From the NCBI GenBank assembly GCA_036510065.1, contig DATCEO010000204.1, forward strand, positions 1-64,000: 64,000 nt of DNA, written 5' to 3'. The stretch's first letter is position 1, and each line of letters opens with the position of its first letter. The notes beneath the pieces were generated by a model. It ran no database searches. It was not told the origin of the DNA and worked only from the letters and a program-made list of their open reading frames with translations. The position numbers were made by a program, and so were the translations under genes. Source of the DNA: DASUBV01 sp036510065 (GTDB lineage Bacteria; Actinomycetota; Actinomycetes; Streptosporangiales; Streptosporangiaceae). This document shows positions 8,572 to 17,294 of the stretch, one piece after another.

Positions 8572-10065
8572 TCAGCGTGACGCGGGCGGGACGCTCTGCT
8601 CGTACTGGAAGATGTTGTGCGGGTCGTACTTCGCCTTGATCTTGCGCAGCCGGTCGAGGTTGGATCCCCAGTAGGCGGTCTCCCAGTCCGCCATGCCGAC
8701 GTTCGGCACGTTGACATAGGCGCCGTTCACGTACGGCCGCAGCGCCTGGCTGAACTCGGCGATCCAGGCCTGGGCCTTGGGGGTGATCGCGTCGCCGCTG
8801 CGTGGCTTTCCGCGAGTACCCCAGCCCGCGCCGGGCTCGGAATAGAACAGTGCGTGGCGATGCGGGAACGCCGTGCCGCCGCGAGGGGTCCTCTTAACGG
8901 CCCCGCCGAACGCCTGGGTGAAGAAGTTGCTGTCATCCGTGGGGGCTTCTCGCATGAATGAGGCGATCAGGCTGACCGCCCTGGCCGGGAATGGCTCGGT
9001 AGTGAACTGGGAGAAGAACTTCCAGTTCGCGGGTTCGTCCTTGGTCGGGATCTGGAATCCCGCGTATACGTCGCCCCAGTTGCCGGTCTGAACCTTGATG
9101 TCGGGCTTACCAACCGACAGGATCGGGGCGAGCAGCTGCCTGGCTCGTGCCGTCGACCCGTCCGCGAGGACCGCGAACAGCAGGGTCTGGTTTCTGTGGA
9201 TCTCGAGCTGGGTGCCGAGACGGTTGTCGGCGACGGGTGCCGTGCGCTGCCAGGTGTCGAAGATCCCGTGCAGGTTCTTGACGCCGTCCCAGGTCGCCTG
9301 GAGGTACGCGACACTGCTGAGCGGAGTCGCCTTGTAGGTGAGTGAGGTGACGATCCCGAAGTTGCCGTTCCCCGCTCCGCGGAGCGCCCACAGCAGGTCC
9401 GGGTGGTTCGTCAGGTCTGCACTGATCACCTTGGCGCCCTTGGCACCCGACGGGACGACGATCTCAGCCGCTATCAGGCTGTCGCAGGCCATGCCGAGGT
9501 AGCGGGTGAGGAAGCCGAAGCCGCCGCCGAGCGTGGCGCCGGACAGGCCTACGGTGCCCTCCGTCCCGGTGGTCACCGCGAGGTCTTTCTTCGCGAGCGT
9601 GGTTACCGCTTCCAGCTGGCTGAGCCCGGCACCGACTGTCGCGGTGCACGAGGCGGTGTCGATGCGGACCGACTTGAGCTCGCTGACGTCGATCACGATG
9701 CCGTTGTCCACGTTCGACCAGCCCTCAAGGCTGTGGCGGCCGCTCCGCACCCGCAGCGCGACGTCGTTCTGCCGCGCCCACGCCAGGGCGTTGACCACGT
9801 CCCGGGTCTCCTGCGCGAAGACGATGACCAGCGGATAGCGCGCGAAGAGCTCGTCCCAGCCCAGGCTCGCACTCGCATACCCAGGGCTGTTAGGCCGGAC
9901 GATGCGGCCGGTGAGCCTCGCCGTCTTGCCTGCCGCGCCTTCAGCTCCGCTGGCCGCTGCGCTCGCTCCAGGGGCTTCCGCGGCTGCGACGCCCGGGAGA
10001 ACGACCGCGCCGACGCCAGCGGCCGCCGTTACCTTGAGCAATCCGCGACGAGAAAAATCGGGCAT
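8572..10065 (-). CDS. Tat-exported FAD-binding oxidase of the berberine-bridge (BBE-like) family
   Basis: 497 residues. A twin-arginine signal (SRRGLLKVTAAAGVGAVVLPG) occupies residues 5-25, so the enzyme is probably exported folded. The FAD-binding PCMH fold follows: RSGRHSLEGWSNVD near 101 supplies the histidine used for covalent 8-alpha FAD attachment. The second attachment cysteine of bicovalent members is absent, since TEGTVGLSGATLGGGFG occupies that place. The C-terminal BBE motif YDPHNIFQYEQSVPP is at 478-492. Such enzymes oxidise alcohols, sugars or amines using O2; the substrate is unknown. RBS GAGAGGA stands before the ATG. Transcribed alone. Confidence 0.92.
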   Translation of the reverse strand: MPDFSRRGLLKVTAAAGVGAVVLPGVAAAEAPGASAAASGAEGAAGKTARLTGRIVRPNSPGYASASLGWDELFARYPLVIVFAQETRDVVNALAWARQNDVALRVRSGRHSLEGWSNVDNGIVIDVSELKSVRIDTASCTATVGAGLSQLEAVTTLAKKDLAVTTGTEGTVGLSGATLGGGFGFLTRYLGMACDSLIAAEIVVPSGAKGAKVISADLTNHPDLLWALRGAGNGNFGIVTSLTYKATPLSSVAYLQATWDGVKNLHGIFDTWQRTAPVADNRLGTQLEIHRNQTLLFAVLADGSTARARQLLAPILSVGKPDIKVQTGNWGDVYAGFQIPTKDEPANWKFFSQFTTEPFPARAVSLIASFMREAPTDDSNFFTQAFGGAVKRTPRGGTAFPHRHALFYSEPGAGWGTRGKPRSGDAITPKAQAWIAEFSQALRPYVNGAYVNVPNVGMADWETAYWGSNLDRLRKIKAKYDPHNIFQYEQSVPPASR

Positions 10066-10910
10066 TATCCGTATCCTCTCGACCGGGTTGTGCCCGGTAG
10101 TTGGCTAAGGCTTGAGGCGCGCGAAACTCTTTGTTGACCGTTTCGGGCGGCGTCAGAGTAACAGGGCGACCGTGGTGATGTTTGCCTGACGCGCTAACGG
10201 AGGACGCGCAGGACTTGTTATGTCGGAAGTGCGTTATAAAATCCGCCTCTCCGAAGCCTGATGGATTCGCGCCATCGAAGGGCATGAGCCGCTTCTTCCT
10301 GAATTTTGCTAAAGAGCATCACCCAGGACGAGGCGCGCAATTGACCACCCGCCATGACCGGTCCGCCCGGTCGGCCTCGGACGCGGCGGCGTTACGCTCC
10401 GAAGCTGCAAGATGAATTGTCGGATCAGTGGTGTTGGCGATGGGACGTGCCGGGCGGGCCTCGAAGAGGCAGAGCCCGGCGCGGGGAGCGCCGCAATGCC
10501 CGCGCTGATCAGCGTGGGCACGATCTCCAGCTTCGCTGGCCCGAGCCGGGCCAGCATCGCCGTCAGGCCATGGACCCCTGGCTGGCCTCCCGGCCAGCCT
10601 CGAAGGGGTTGCGGGTGATCGGCATCGTGATGACCCGCGGGTCCCGCTGGCCGCTCGCGCCGACCGGGTCGCGGCCAGAGCACGGCCGCGATCGCTAGGG
10701 CTTCAGTTCCCGATCACTCGCCCCGGTCTACCGGGCCGATGCCTGGTTCTGATCGATGGCTGCCTGCCCCGCGTCCGCGACATTGCCGCCCGGGCAGTTC
10801 GGCTTGCGCCAGGTCACCGTCACCGAGCGATCACGCAGCCGATCGATAAGAGTCATGACTGGCCCATCGTGCCAGTTCCCGGCCGATCCGGCGTCGCCGC
10901 GCCGGCCGGC
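10066..10910. other. Intergenic region, no supported gene
   Basis: 845 bases upstream of the FAD oxidase. The part at 10190-10330 is noticeably less GC-rich than the surroundings and probably carries the FAD oxidase promoter. Overlapping open frames at 10309-10698 on both strands are low-complexity. One short minus-strand frame near 10600-10690 (DPRVITMPITRNPFEAG) looks protein-like but has no start and only about 40 codons. Confidence 0.5.
10122..10145. promoter_or_regulatory. Inverted repeat CGAAAC-12-GTTTCG upstream of the FAD oxidase
   Basis: Six-base arms CGAAAC (10122-10127) and GTTTCG (10140-10145) lie 57-80 bases before the FAD oxidase start, in a locally AT-richer stretch. Position and symmetry suit a dimeric repressor site. 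No regulator gene is adjacent. Confidence 0.3.
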
Positions 10911-11882
10911 TCAGCGGCTGAAGTCGACCGCCGTGGTGTTCGCCCCGCTCACGATCACCGCGACGTGCTCGCCGTGCGCCGGAGAATAGCGGCCGGACAG
11001 CACGGCCGCCAGCGCCGCGGCGCCGCCCGGCTCCGCGACCACCCGCAGCCGTTCCCAGAGCAGCTGCTGGGCGGCCAGGATGGACTCGTCGCTGACCAGC
11101 ACGACCGCCTGCACCCGGCGCGACGCCATCGCATAGGTCAGCTCGCCCACCTGGCGCGGGGCGAGCGAGTCGATCGCGACGCTCCCCGTCGGCGCGTCGA
11201 CCGGGCTGCCGGCCGCCAGGGCCAGGGTCATGGTGGGCGCGTCCTCGGGCTCGGCTCCGATGATCCGCAGCCGCCCGGCACTGGCCGCGGCCGTGCCGGC
11301 CAGCAGGCCGCCGCCGCCGACCGCGGCCAGGATCGTCCCTGCCTGCGGCGCCTGCTCCATCAGCTCCAGGGCGGTGGTGCCGGCGCCCAGCGCGGTCTCA
11401 GCCTGGTCGTAGGCGTGGATCGGCAGGGCGCCGCTGGCGGCCGCCCACGCCTGGCTGACCGCGAAGGCGTCGGAGTAGGTGGCGCCCTCGACCACCAGGT
11501 CCGCGCCGTAGCTCCGGATCCGGCTGACCTTGGCCGGCGACGACACCTCCGGCACGAAGATCCGCGCCGGCACCCCGAGCACCCCGGCGGCGTAGGCGAC
11601 CGCGGCGCCGTGGTTGCCGCCCGACGCGGCCACGACTCCGGCGGGCGGGATATCGCGCAGCAGCAGGTTGGCGAAGGCCCCGCGCACCTTGAACGAGCCG
11701 GAGTGCTGCAGCTGCTCCAGCTTCAGCGTCAGCGGGCCCGCGGCCAGGCCGAAGTCGGCCCGGTCCACGGTGACGACCGGCGTCCGGCGCACGTACCGGC
11801 GGATGCGAGCGGCAACCATCTCGACGGCATCGCGGGACAGCTGCGCGGTGGCGGTCAGATTTCGTCCAGGATCTGCTGGCAC
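10911..11882 (-). CDS. PLP-dependent threonine/serine dehydratase-like enzyme
   Basis: 323 residues of fold-type II PLP enzyme. The Schiff-base lysine is in SGSFKVRGAF near residue 61; the substrate/phosphate loop ASGGNHGAAVAYAA is near 83-96; the glycine-rich phosphate cradle AAVGGGGLLAG is near 185-195; GANTTAVDF closes the protein. There is no C-terminal ACT regulatory domain, so this is the short, catabolic-type dehydratase length. Expected reaction: deamination of threonine or serine to the 2-oxo acid. The start is uncertain: GTG 11882 overlaps the upstream SHOCT-tailed gene by 28 bases, while a CTG exactly overlapping that gene's TGA would give LTATAQLSRDAVE, closer to family starts. 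Co-transcribed with 11855-12562. Confidence 0.88.
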   Translation of the reverse strand: MPADPGRNLTATAQLSRDAVEMVAARIRRYVRRTPVVTVDRADFGLAAGPLTLKLEQLQHSGSFKVRGAFANLLLRDIPPAGVVAASGGNHGAAVAYAAGVLGVPARIFVPEVSSPAKVSRIRSYGADLVVEGATYSDAFAVSQAWAAASGALPIHAYDQAETALGAGTTALELMEQAPQAGTILAAVGGGGLLAGTAAASAGRLRIIGAEPEDAPTMTLALAAGSPVDAPTGSVAIDSLAPRQVGELTYAMASRRVQAVVLVSDESILAAQQLLWERLRVVAEPGGAAALAAVLSGRYSPAHGEHVAVIVSGANTTAVDFSR

Positions 11883-12562
11883 TGCACCTCGAACTGCTGC
11901 TGGGTCAGCTGCCCGCGGTCGCGCTGATCCTCCAGCCGGGCGATCCGGTCGGACTCGCTGTTCTGCCCGAAGGTGTCAAACGTGCCGCCCGCGCTGAACG
12001 ACCCGCTCCCGGGCGAGCCGAAGCTGCCCGCCGGGGTGACCGGCTCGAAGGCGGCCGGGGCCACGGCCGGGCTGGAGAAGCTGACCGAACCCCCAGGCGG
12101 CCCGACCGTGCTGGTCGGTACCCCGAAGGAATCGGCAGGTGAGCTGAAAGTCGCCGCCGTGACCGGGGGCGCGGAAGTGACCGGCTCGAAGGTGCCGGGG
12201 GCGTCCGGCGAGCTGAAGCCGACGGACCCGGCCGGGGCGCCGGCCCGGCCGGGCGGCCCGGCCTGGCCCTGCGCCTCGCGGACCGACGCGGCGTGGGCGG
12301 CGGGAGCGGGCGCGCTGGGGTCGAAGCGGACCTCGCCGGTCTTGGCGTTGACCTCGAGCCGGACCGTGACGCCCGGGGCCGGATCCGTGCTCACGCCGTA
12401 CGGCGACGGCAGCGTCGCCCGCAGCGGCTGGCCGTTTGGCCGCCGGACGTCGACGACGTACACCCGCACCTGGTGCAGGCCCGGCTCCCCGGCCACGGTT
12501 ACCTGCTCAACCCGGGATTCCACGATGGTCCCGCGGGCGGGCTCCCATTTATGTCCGAACAC
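11855..12562 (-). CDS. Hypothetical protein with repeated FSSP segments and a C-terminal SHOCT-like motif
   Basis: About 235 residues from GTG 12562, chosen because GGGGAGGA precedes it at good spacing; a longer frame runs to 12619. The N-terminal ~85 residues (FGHKWEPARGTIVESRV ... LHQVRVYVVDVRRPNG ... VTVRLEVNAKTGEVRFDP) form a small beta-rich domain. A proline/alanine/serine-rich middle carries repeated (V/T)FSSP(A/D) units. The end, SDRIARLEDQRDRGQLTQQQFEVQCQQIL, matches the SHOCT short C-terminal oligomerisation motif (L..L...G.lt..EF...k..lL). No membrane segment. It overlaps the dehydratase gene and probably shares its transcript. Function unknown. Confidence 0.75.
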   Translation of the reverse strand: MFGHKWEPARGTIVESRVEQVTVAGEPGLHQVRVYVVDVRRPNGQPLRATLPSPYGVSTDPAPGVTVRLEVNAKTGEVRFDPSAPAPAAHAASVREAQGQAGPPGRAGAPAGSVGFSSPDAPGTFEPVTSAPPVTAATFSSPADSFGVPTSTVGPPGGSVSFSSPAVAPAAFEPVTPAGSFGSPGSGSFSAGGTFDTFGQNSESDRIARLEDQRDRGQLTQQQFEVQCQQILDEI

Positions 12563-12757
12563 GATCTGCGTCCTCCCCGGCCAGGCGCCCAGCCCAGACC
12601 CGCCATCCGCTGCTGACAACCGCCAGAGACCACCGCATGCTCAGGACGTCGGAGGTTGTCCCGGCAACTATGACATGTCCGGCAGGAGCCGGAAGCTATC
12701 GGCCGAGCTACCAGTATGCGCCCCCGGCCACCCCCGGGCCATCCCCGGTCGGCCAGG

Positions 12758-14449
12758 TCAGGCGGTCTCCTGGCCAGCGGCGGCCTCCAGGCCGAGCTCG
12801 GCGACCGATGTCTCGCGCATCTTGAACTTCTGCACCTTGCCGGTCACGGTCATCGGGAACTCGTCGGTGAACCGCACGTACCTCGGCACCTTGTAGTGCG
12901 CGATCTTCCCGGTGCAGAACGCCCGGACCTGCTCGGCGGTCAGCTCGCTGCCGGGCCGCACCCGGACCCAGGCGCACAGCTCCTCGCCGTACTTCACGTC
13001 CGGCACGCCCACGACCTGCACGTCCTCGATCTCCGGGTGCCCGTAGAGGAACTCCTCGACCTCGCGCGGGTAGACGTTCTCGCCGCCCCGGATGACCAGG
13101 TCCTTGATCCGCCCGACGATGTTGAGGTAGCCGGCCTCGTCCATGACGGCCAGGTCGCCGGTGTGCATCCAGCGCACGGCATCGACGGCCTCGGCGGTCT
13201 TCTCCGGCTCATTCCAGTAGCCCAGCATGACCGAGTAGCCCCGCGTGCACAGCTCGCCGTGGCGGCCGCGCGGCAGCACCAGCCCCGTCTCGGGGTCCAC
13301 CACCTTGACCTCGAGGTGCGGCCCGACCCGGCCGACCGTGGACACCCGCCGCTCCATGTCGTCGTCGGCCGTGGTCTGCGTCGAGACCGGGGACGTCTCG
13401 GTCATCCCGTAGCAGATCGTCACCTCGGTCATGTGCATCTCGCTGACCACGCGCTTCATGACCTCCACCGGGCACGGCGAGCCGGCCATGATGCCGGTCC
13501 GCAGCGTGGACAGGTCGTACTGGGCGAAGTCGGGCAGTGCCAGCTCGGCGATGAACATCGTCGGCACCCCGTACAGCGACGTGCAGTGCTCGGCCTGGAC
13601 GGCGCGCAGCGTGGCGGCCGGGTCGAAACCAGGGGCGGGGATGACGATGCAGGCCCCGTGCGTAGTGCAGCCCAGGTTTCCCATGACCATGCCAAAACAG
13701 TGATAAAACGGAACCGGCACGCAGACCCGGTCCGCCGGGGTATACCGGCACCCCTCACCGACGAAGAAGCCGTTGTTGAGGATGTTGTGATGCGACAGCG
13801 TGGCGCCCTTGGGGAACCCGGTCGTACCGCTGGTGTACTGGATGTTGATCGGGTCGTCGAAGGCCAGCCGGGCCGCCCGCCGCTCCAGTTCGCCGGCCGA
13901 GGCAGCCAGCGCGACCTCGCCCGTCGCCACCAGGTCGTCCCAGTCGTCCGTGCCTAGGTAGATCACCCGCTCCAGGCTCAGGGGCGGCGGCCCGGCGCCG
14001 CCGGCCGCCGCCGGGCCGCCGCGGACATCCCCGATCATGGCCCGGTAGTCGCTGGTCTTGAAGCTCTCGGCGCTGACCAGCAGGCGAACGCCGGACTGGG
14101 CTAGCACATAGCCGAGCTCGTGGCTGCGGTAGGCCGGGTTGATGTTGACCAGGATGGCCCCGATCTTGGCCGTCGCGTACTGCAGCAGCACCCACTCCGG
14201 GCAGTTCGGCGCCCAGATCCCGACCCGGTCGCCCTTCTCGATTCCGGCTGCCACCAGCCCGAGGGCGACCGCGTCGGTGTCGGTGTCCAGCTGGCCGTAG
14301 GTCCAGCGCCGGCCGGTGGGCACGTCCACTAGCGCCTCGCTGTCACTGAACGCCGTGGCGACCTCGCGCAGATTGCTGCCGATTGTCTCGCCGATCAGGG
14401 CGGTAGCGAAGACGCCGTGGCTATAGGACGGCTCTGTTACTGCGGGCAT
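12758..14449 (-). CDS. AMP-dependent fatty-acyl-CoA synthetase (FadD-like)
   Basis: 563 residues of the ANL adenylating superfamily. The phosphate loop YTSGTTGFPKGA is near residue 215; the A5-like ICYGMTETSP is near 350; the adenylate-binding aspartate lies in MHTGDLAVMDEAGYLNIVGR near 430; the hinge follows in GRIKDLVIRGGENVYPREVEE; the catalytic lysine of the C-terminal domain is in MTVTGKVQKFKMRE near 542. Expected reaction: ATP-dependent activation of a carboxylic acid, probably medium or long chain, to its CoA thioester. Length matches family norms. Transcribed alone, divergent from the NfeD/SPFH pair. Confidence 0.92.
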   Translation of the reverse strand: MPAVTEPSYSHGVFATALIGETIGSNLREVATAFSDSEALVDVPTGRRWTYGQLDTDTDAVALGLVAAGIEKGDRVGIWAPNCPEWVLLQYATAKIGAILVNINPAYRSHELGYVLAQSGVRLLVSAESFKTSDYRAMIGDVRGGPAAAGGAGPPPLSLERVIYLGTDDWDDLVATGEVALAASAGELERRAARLAFDDPINIQYTSGTTGFPKGATLSHHNILNNGFFVGEGCRYTPADRVCVPVPFYHCFGMVMGNLGCTTHGACIVIPAPGFDPAATLRAVQAEHCTSLYGVPTMFIAELALPDFAQYDLSTLRTGIMAGSPCPVEVMKRVVSEMHMTEVTICYGMTETSPVSTQTTADDDMERRVSTVGRVGPHLEVKVVDPETGLVLPRGRHGELCTRGYSVMLGYWNEPEKTAEAVDAVRWMHTGDLAVMDEAGYLNIVGRIKDLVIRGGENVYPREVEEFLYGHPEIEDVQVVGVPDVKYGEELCAWVRVRPGSELTAEQVRAFCTGKIAHYKVPRYVRFTDEFPMTVTGKVQKFKMRETSVAELGLEAAAGQETA

Positions 14450-14587
14450 GACGCATCCTCCGTGATGTCAGTCAGTCCATGGTGCGCGCTGCGCCTCCTG
14501 GTGGGAAGCACTCCGCGCGAGCAGCACGCCGGTCCACGATGGCCCCGCGCCGGCCTGCCCAAATCCGCGCCGGCGGGGTTACTGTCG

Positions 14588-14597
14588 AGCTATAGCT
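14588..14597 (+). promoter_or_regulatory. Probable -10 element within the palindrome AGCTATAGCT, ahead of the NfeD gene
   Basis: A 10-bp palindrome contains TATAGC, a good -10 hexamer, at 14591-14596. Transcription would start near 14603. This excludes ATG 14600 as start and supports GTG 14627, which has CGGAGC six bases ahead. No clear -35 box. Confidence 0.45.
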
Positions 14598-14626
14598 GAA
14601 TGACGTTTCGCATTCGGAGCGCTGCG

Positions 14627-15058
14627 GTGCACACCTGGATTATCTGGCTGATCATCGCCGCGGTGCTAGGCGCGGTCGAGATCGTCACCGTGACGCTCGC
14701 GTTCGGCCTGGTCGCTGTCGGCGCGCTGGTGGCTGCTGTGGCGGGCGCCGCTGGCGGGAACCTGGGCGTCCAGTTCGGCGCGTTCGTCGTAGCTTCCGCC
14801 GTGGGCCTGGGCGTCGCCCGGCCGCTGGCGATGCGCCATATCCGGCAGCCGCCCCTGCTGCGAACCGGAACCGCCGCGCTGGTCGGGCGGACGGCCAGCG
14901 TGGTCGAGGAGGTCAGCGCCGACGGCGGCCAGGTGCGCATTGGCGCCGACCTGTGGACGGCCCGGCCCTATGACGAGACTCTCGTCATCCCGGTGGGCGT
15001 TCGGGTCGACGTGCTGAATATCGAGGGCGCGACGGCGCTCGTGTACCCGAGGGAGTAG
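14627..15058 (+). CDS. NfeD-like membrane protein
   Basis: About 143 residues. Two or three hydrophobic helices occupy the first 75 residues (WIIWLIIAAVLGAVEIVTV, FGLVAVGALVAAVAGAAG, QFGAFVVASAVGLGVA). A soluble OB-fold domain follows (GTAALVGRTASVVEEV ... GQVRIGADLWTAR ... VDVLNIEGATALVYP), the standard short NfeD layout. NfeD proteins pair with SPFH/stomatin proteins in membrane microdomains, and here the SPFH gene begins 5 bases downstream. ATG 14600 is in frame, but the probable -10 element lies too close to it, so GTG 14627 is preferred. Confidence 0.88.
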   Translation: MHTWIIWLIIAAVLGAVEIVTVTLAFGLVAVGALVAAVAGAAGGNLGVQFGAFVVASAVGLGVARPLAMRHIRQPPLLRTGTAALVGRTASVVEEVSADGGQVRIGADLWTARPYDETLVIPVGVRVDVLNIEGATALVYPRE

Positions 15059-15063
15059 GCGTG

Positions 15064-16242
15064 ATGGACACTGTCGGGATCGTCGGTGCAGTCATCGTGC
15101 TGCTGGTGCTGCTCATCGCCACGCGCACGGTCCGGATCGTTCCGCAGGCCAGGGCCAGGAACGTGGAGCGGCTGGGCCGGTACCGCAAGACGCTGGAGCC
15201 GGGGATGAACTTGATCATCCCGCTCGTCGACCGGGTCAAGCCGCTGATCGACCTGCGCGAGCAGGTGGTCTCCTTCCTGGGCCAGCCGGTGATCACCGAG
15301 GACAACCTGGTCGTGAAGATCGACACGGTGCTGTTCTTCCAGGTCACCGACCCCCGCGCCGCTGACTACGAGATCGTCAACTACATCCAGGCGATCGAGC
15401 AACTGACCGCCACCATGCTGCGCAGCGTGATCGGCTCGATGGACCTGGAGGTGACCCTGACCTCCCGTGACAAGATCAACACCAGGCTGCGCGGGGTGCT
15501 CGACGATGCCTCCGGCAAGTGGGGAATCCGGGTGACTCGGGTGGAGATCAAGGCCATCGACCCGGCGAAGAGCATCATTGACGCGATGGAGAAGCAGATG
15601 CGCGCCGAACGCGAGAAGCGCGCCGCGATCCTCAACGCGGAGGGCATCCGCCAGTCCCAGATCCTGACCGCGGACGGCGACAAGCAGGGCACGATCCTGC
15701 GGGCCGAGGGTGACAAGCAGAGCGCGATCCTGCGCGCCGAGGGCCAGGCCGAGGCGATCACCACCGTGTTCCAGTCGATTCATGCCGGCGACCCGGACCC
15801 GAAGCTGCTGGCCTACCAGTACCTGCAGACGCTGCCGCAGCTGGCCCAGGGCTCGGGTAACACGGTCTGGATGATCCCGAGCGAGCTCACCAGCGCGCTC
15901 AAGGCGCTCGGCGGCGCGTTCGGCGCCGGCGACGACCAGCCCGCCGCCCGGTCGGCGGCGCCCCGCCCGGCCGGCGACCCGTTGGCCGGTGACGTGCCGG
16001 CCGGGGAGCCGGGCGCGCCGCGGCTGCCGGGACGGGTGCCGAGGTCGCGCGCCGGCGCGCAGCCGGTCCTCGAGGTGCAGAACGGGTCCGCCCGGCCTGG
16101 AGAGATCGAGGGCGCCGGCCAGGGCGCCGGCGAGCCGACCCCTGCCGGCCTGGTCCCGGAGGCGGTAGCCGCCGAGCCTGTCCCCGAGGTCCTGGACAGC
16201 GCCGATCCGGTCCCGGACGTCCTCAGCGGCCCCGGCCGCTGA
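15064..16242 (+). CDS. SPFH/Band 7 (stomatin-like) membrane protein
   Basis: About 392 residues. A single N-terminal membrane helix (VGIVGAVIVLLVLLIATR, residues 4-21) anchors an SPFH domain: VERLGRYRKTLEPGMNLIIP near 37, REQVVSFLGQPVITEDN near 68, IDTVLFFQVTDP near 90, and VTRVEIKAIDPAKSI near 158. A helical segment with the repeats TADGDKQGTILRAEGDKQ and SAILRAEGQAEAI (residues ~200-238) is the usual coiled oligomerisation region. The last ~100 residues are proline/alanine/glycine-rich and probably disordered. Paired with the NfeD gene, it should scaffold membrane microdomains. RBS GGGAGTAGG sits before ATG 15064. Confidence 0.92.
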   Translation: MDTVGIVGAVIVLLVLLIATRTVRIVPQARARNVERLGRYRKTLEPGMNLIIPLVDRVKPLIDLREQVVSFLGQPVITEDNLVVKIDTVLFFQVTDPRAADYEIVNYIQAIEQLTATMLRSVIGSMDLEVTLTSRDKINTRLRGVLDDASGKWGIRVTRVEIKAIDPAKSIIDAMEKQMRAEREKRAAILNAEGIRQSQILTADGDKQGTILRAEGDKQSAILRAEGQAEAITTVFQSIHAGDPDPKLLAYQYLQTLPQLAQGSGNTVWMIPSELTSALKALGGAFGAGDDQPAARSAAPRPAGDPLAGDVPAGEPGAPRLPGRVPRSRAGAQPVLEVQNGSARPGEIEGAGQGAGEPTPAGLVPEAVAAEPVPEVLDSADPVPDVLSGPGR

Positions 16243-16246
16243 AACG

Positions 16247-16277
16247 CCGCCCGCCCTGTTTGGGGCCGGCGGGGCGG
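16247..16277. terminator. Bidirectional hairpin between convergent SPFH and menA genes
   Basis: CCGCCCGCC (16247-16255) pairs with GGCGGGGCGG (16268-16277) with one bulged G, around a 12-base loop. It fills the 40-base gap between the two stops, where a shared terminator is expected. No T-tract on either side. Confidence 0.55.
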
Positions 16278-16282
16278 GATCT

Positions 16283-17155
16283 TCAGGGGCGGATGGCCAG
16301 GCCGAGGGTGAGGAGTGCGCCGAACGCGAGTTGCAGGCGGCCGGTCTGGCCGAGCGCGGTGATGAGACCGCGGCCGGCCCCGCCCTGCCGCACCTGGCGC
16401 ACCGGGGCGATCGCCAGCGGGACGGCCGCCAGGGCTAGCAGGCACAGCGGCGCGACGGGGGCCAGCGCCACGGCGACGCAGAACGGGATGAGCATGCAGC
16501 CGATGTACAGGGCCCTGGTCCGCTGGTCGCCGAGGACCACCGCGAGCGTGCGCTTGCCCGTCTGGCGATCGGTGGGGATGTCGCGCAGGTTGTTGATGAC
16601 CAGCAGCGCGCAGGCCAGCAGCCCGACCGGCGCCGCGGCCGCCACGGCCAGCCAGGTCAGCGTGCGCATCTGGACGTACGCCGTCCCGGTCACCGCGACC
16701 AGCCCGAAGAACACGAAGACCGAGAGCTCGCCCAGTCCCCGGTACCCGTACGGCCGGGTGCCGCCGGTATAGAACCAGGCGGCGGCGATGGCGGCCGCGC
16801 CGACCAGCAGCAGCCACCAGGAGGTAACGGCAGCCAGGGCCAGGCCAGTTACGCCCGCGACGGCAAAGCACGCCAGCGCGGCGGCGAGCACCTGGCGGGG
16901 CCGGGCCAGGCCGGAGCCGACGAGCCGGACCGGGCCGACCCGCACCTCGTCGGTGCCGCGGACCCCGTCGCTGTAGTCGTTGGCGTAGTTGACGCCGACC
17001 TGCAGGGCGAGGGCCACGATCAGGGCCAGCGCCGCGCGCCAGGCGGAGAACCGGTCATAGCCGGCCGCGACGCCGGATCCCACCACGACCGGGACGACCG
17101 CGGCGGGCAGCGTACGCGGTCGCGCGCCCGCCGCCCAGTCCCTGAGTCCAGCCAC
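16283..17155 (-). CDS. menA: 1,4-dihydroxy-2-naphthoate polyprenyltransferase
   Basis: 290 residues, UbiA-type prenyltransferase with eight or nine membrane helices. The first Mg-diphosphate motif is NYANDYSDGVRGTD (NDxxD) near residues 57-70, the second is NNLRDIPTDRQTGKRTLA (DxxxD) near 190-207. The N-terminus WAAGARPRTLPAAVVPVVVG is typical of MenA. It attaches the polyprenyl tail to 1,4-dihydroxy-2-naphthoate in menaquinone synthesis at the membrane. Other men genes are not in the window. Start at GTG 17155 with GAAGGGCAGG ahead. Confidence 0.95.
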   Translation of the reverse strand: MAGLRDWAAGARPRTLPAAVVPVVVGSGVAAGYDRFSAWRAALALIVALALQVGVNYANDYSDGVRGTDEVRVGPVRLVGSGLARPRQVLAAALACFAVAGVTGLALAAVTSWWLLLVGAAAIAAAWFYTGGTRPYGYRGLGELSVFVFFGLVAVTGTAYVQMRTLTWLAVAAAAPVGLLACALLVINNLRDIPTDRQTGKRTLAVVLGDQRTRALYIGCMLIPFCVAVALAPVAPLCLLALAAVPLAIAPVRQVRQGGAGRGLITALGQTGRLQLAFGALLTLGLAIRP

Positions 17156-17294
17156 AGCCTGCCCTTCGACCGAGTTATGGAGTCACAGGCTAGTCCGGCC
17201 CGCGGACCCGTCCGCGCGGCGGACGGGACATCGGCGCGCCGCGGGCGGCCAGCCACGCGGTCCGCGCCGCGGACGGCGCCGCAGGCAGCGGGGG

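Noticed and set aside
10309..10698. Overlapping frames on both strands between the FAD oxidase and the dehydratase
   Set aside because: Mutually exclusive, low-complexity, with no family signal. A 40-codon protein-like piece on the minus strand has no start.
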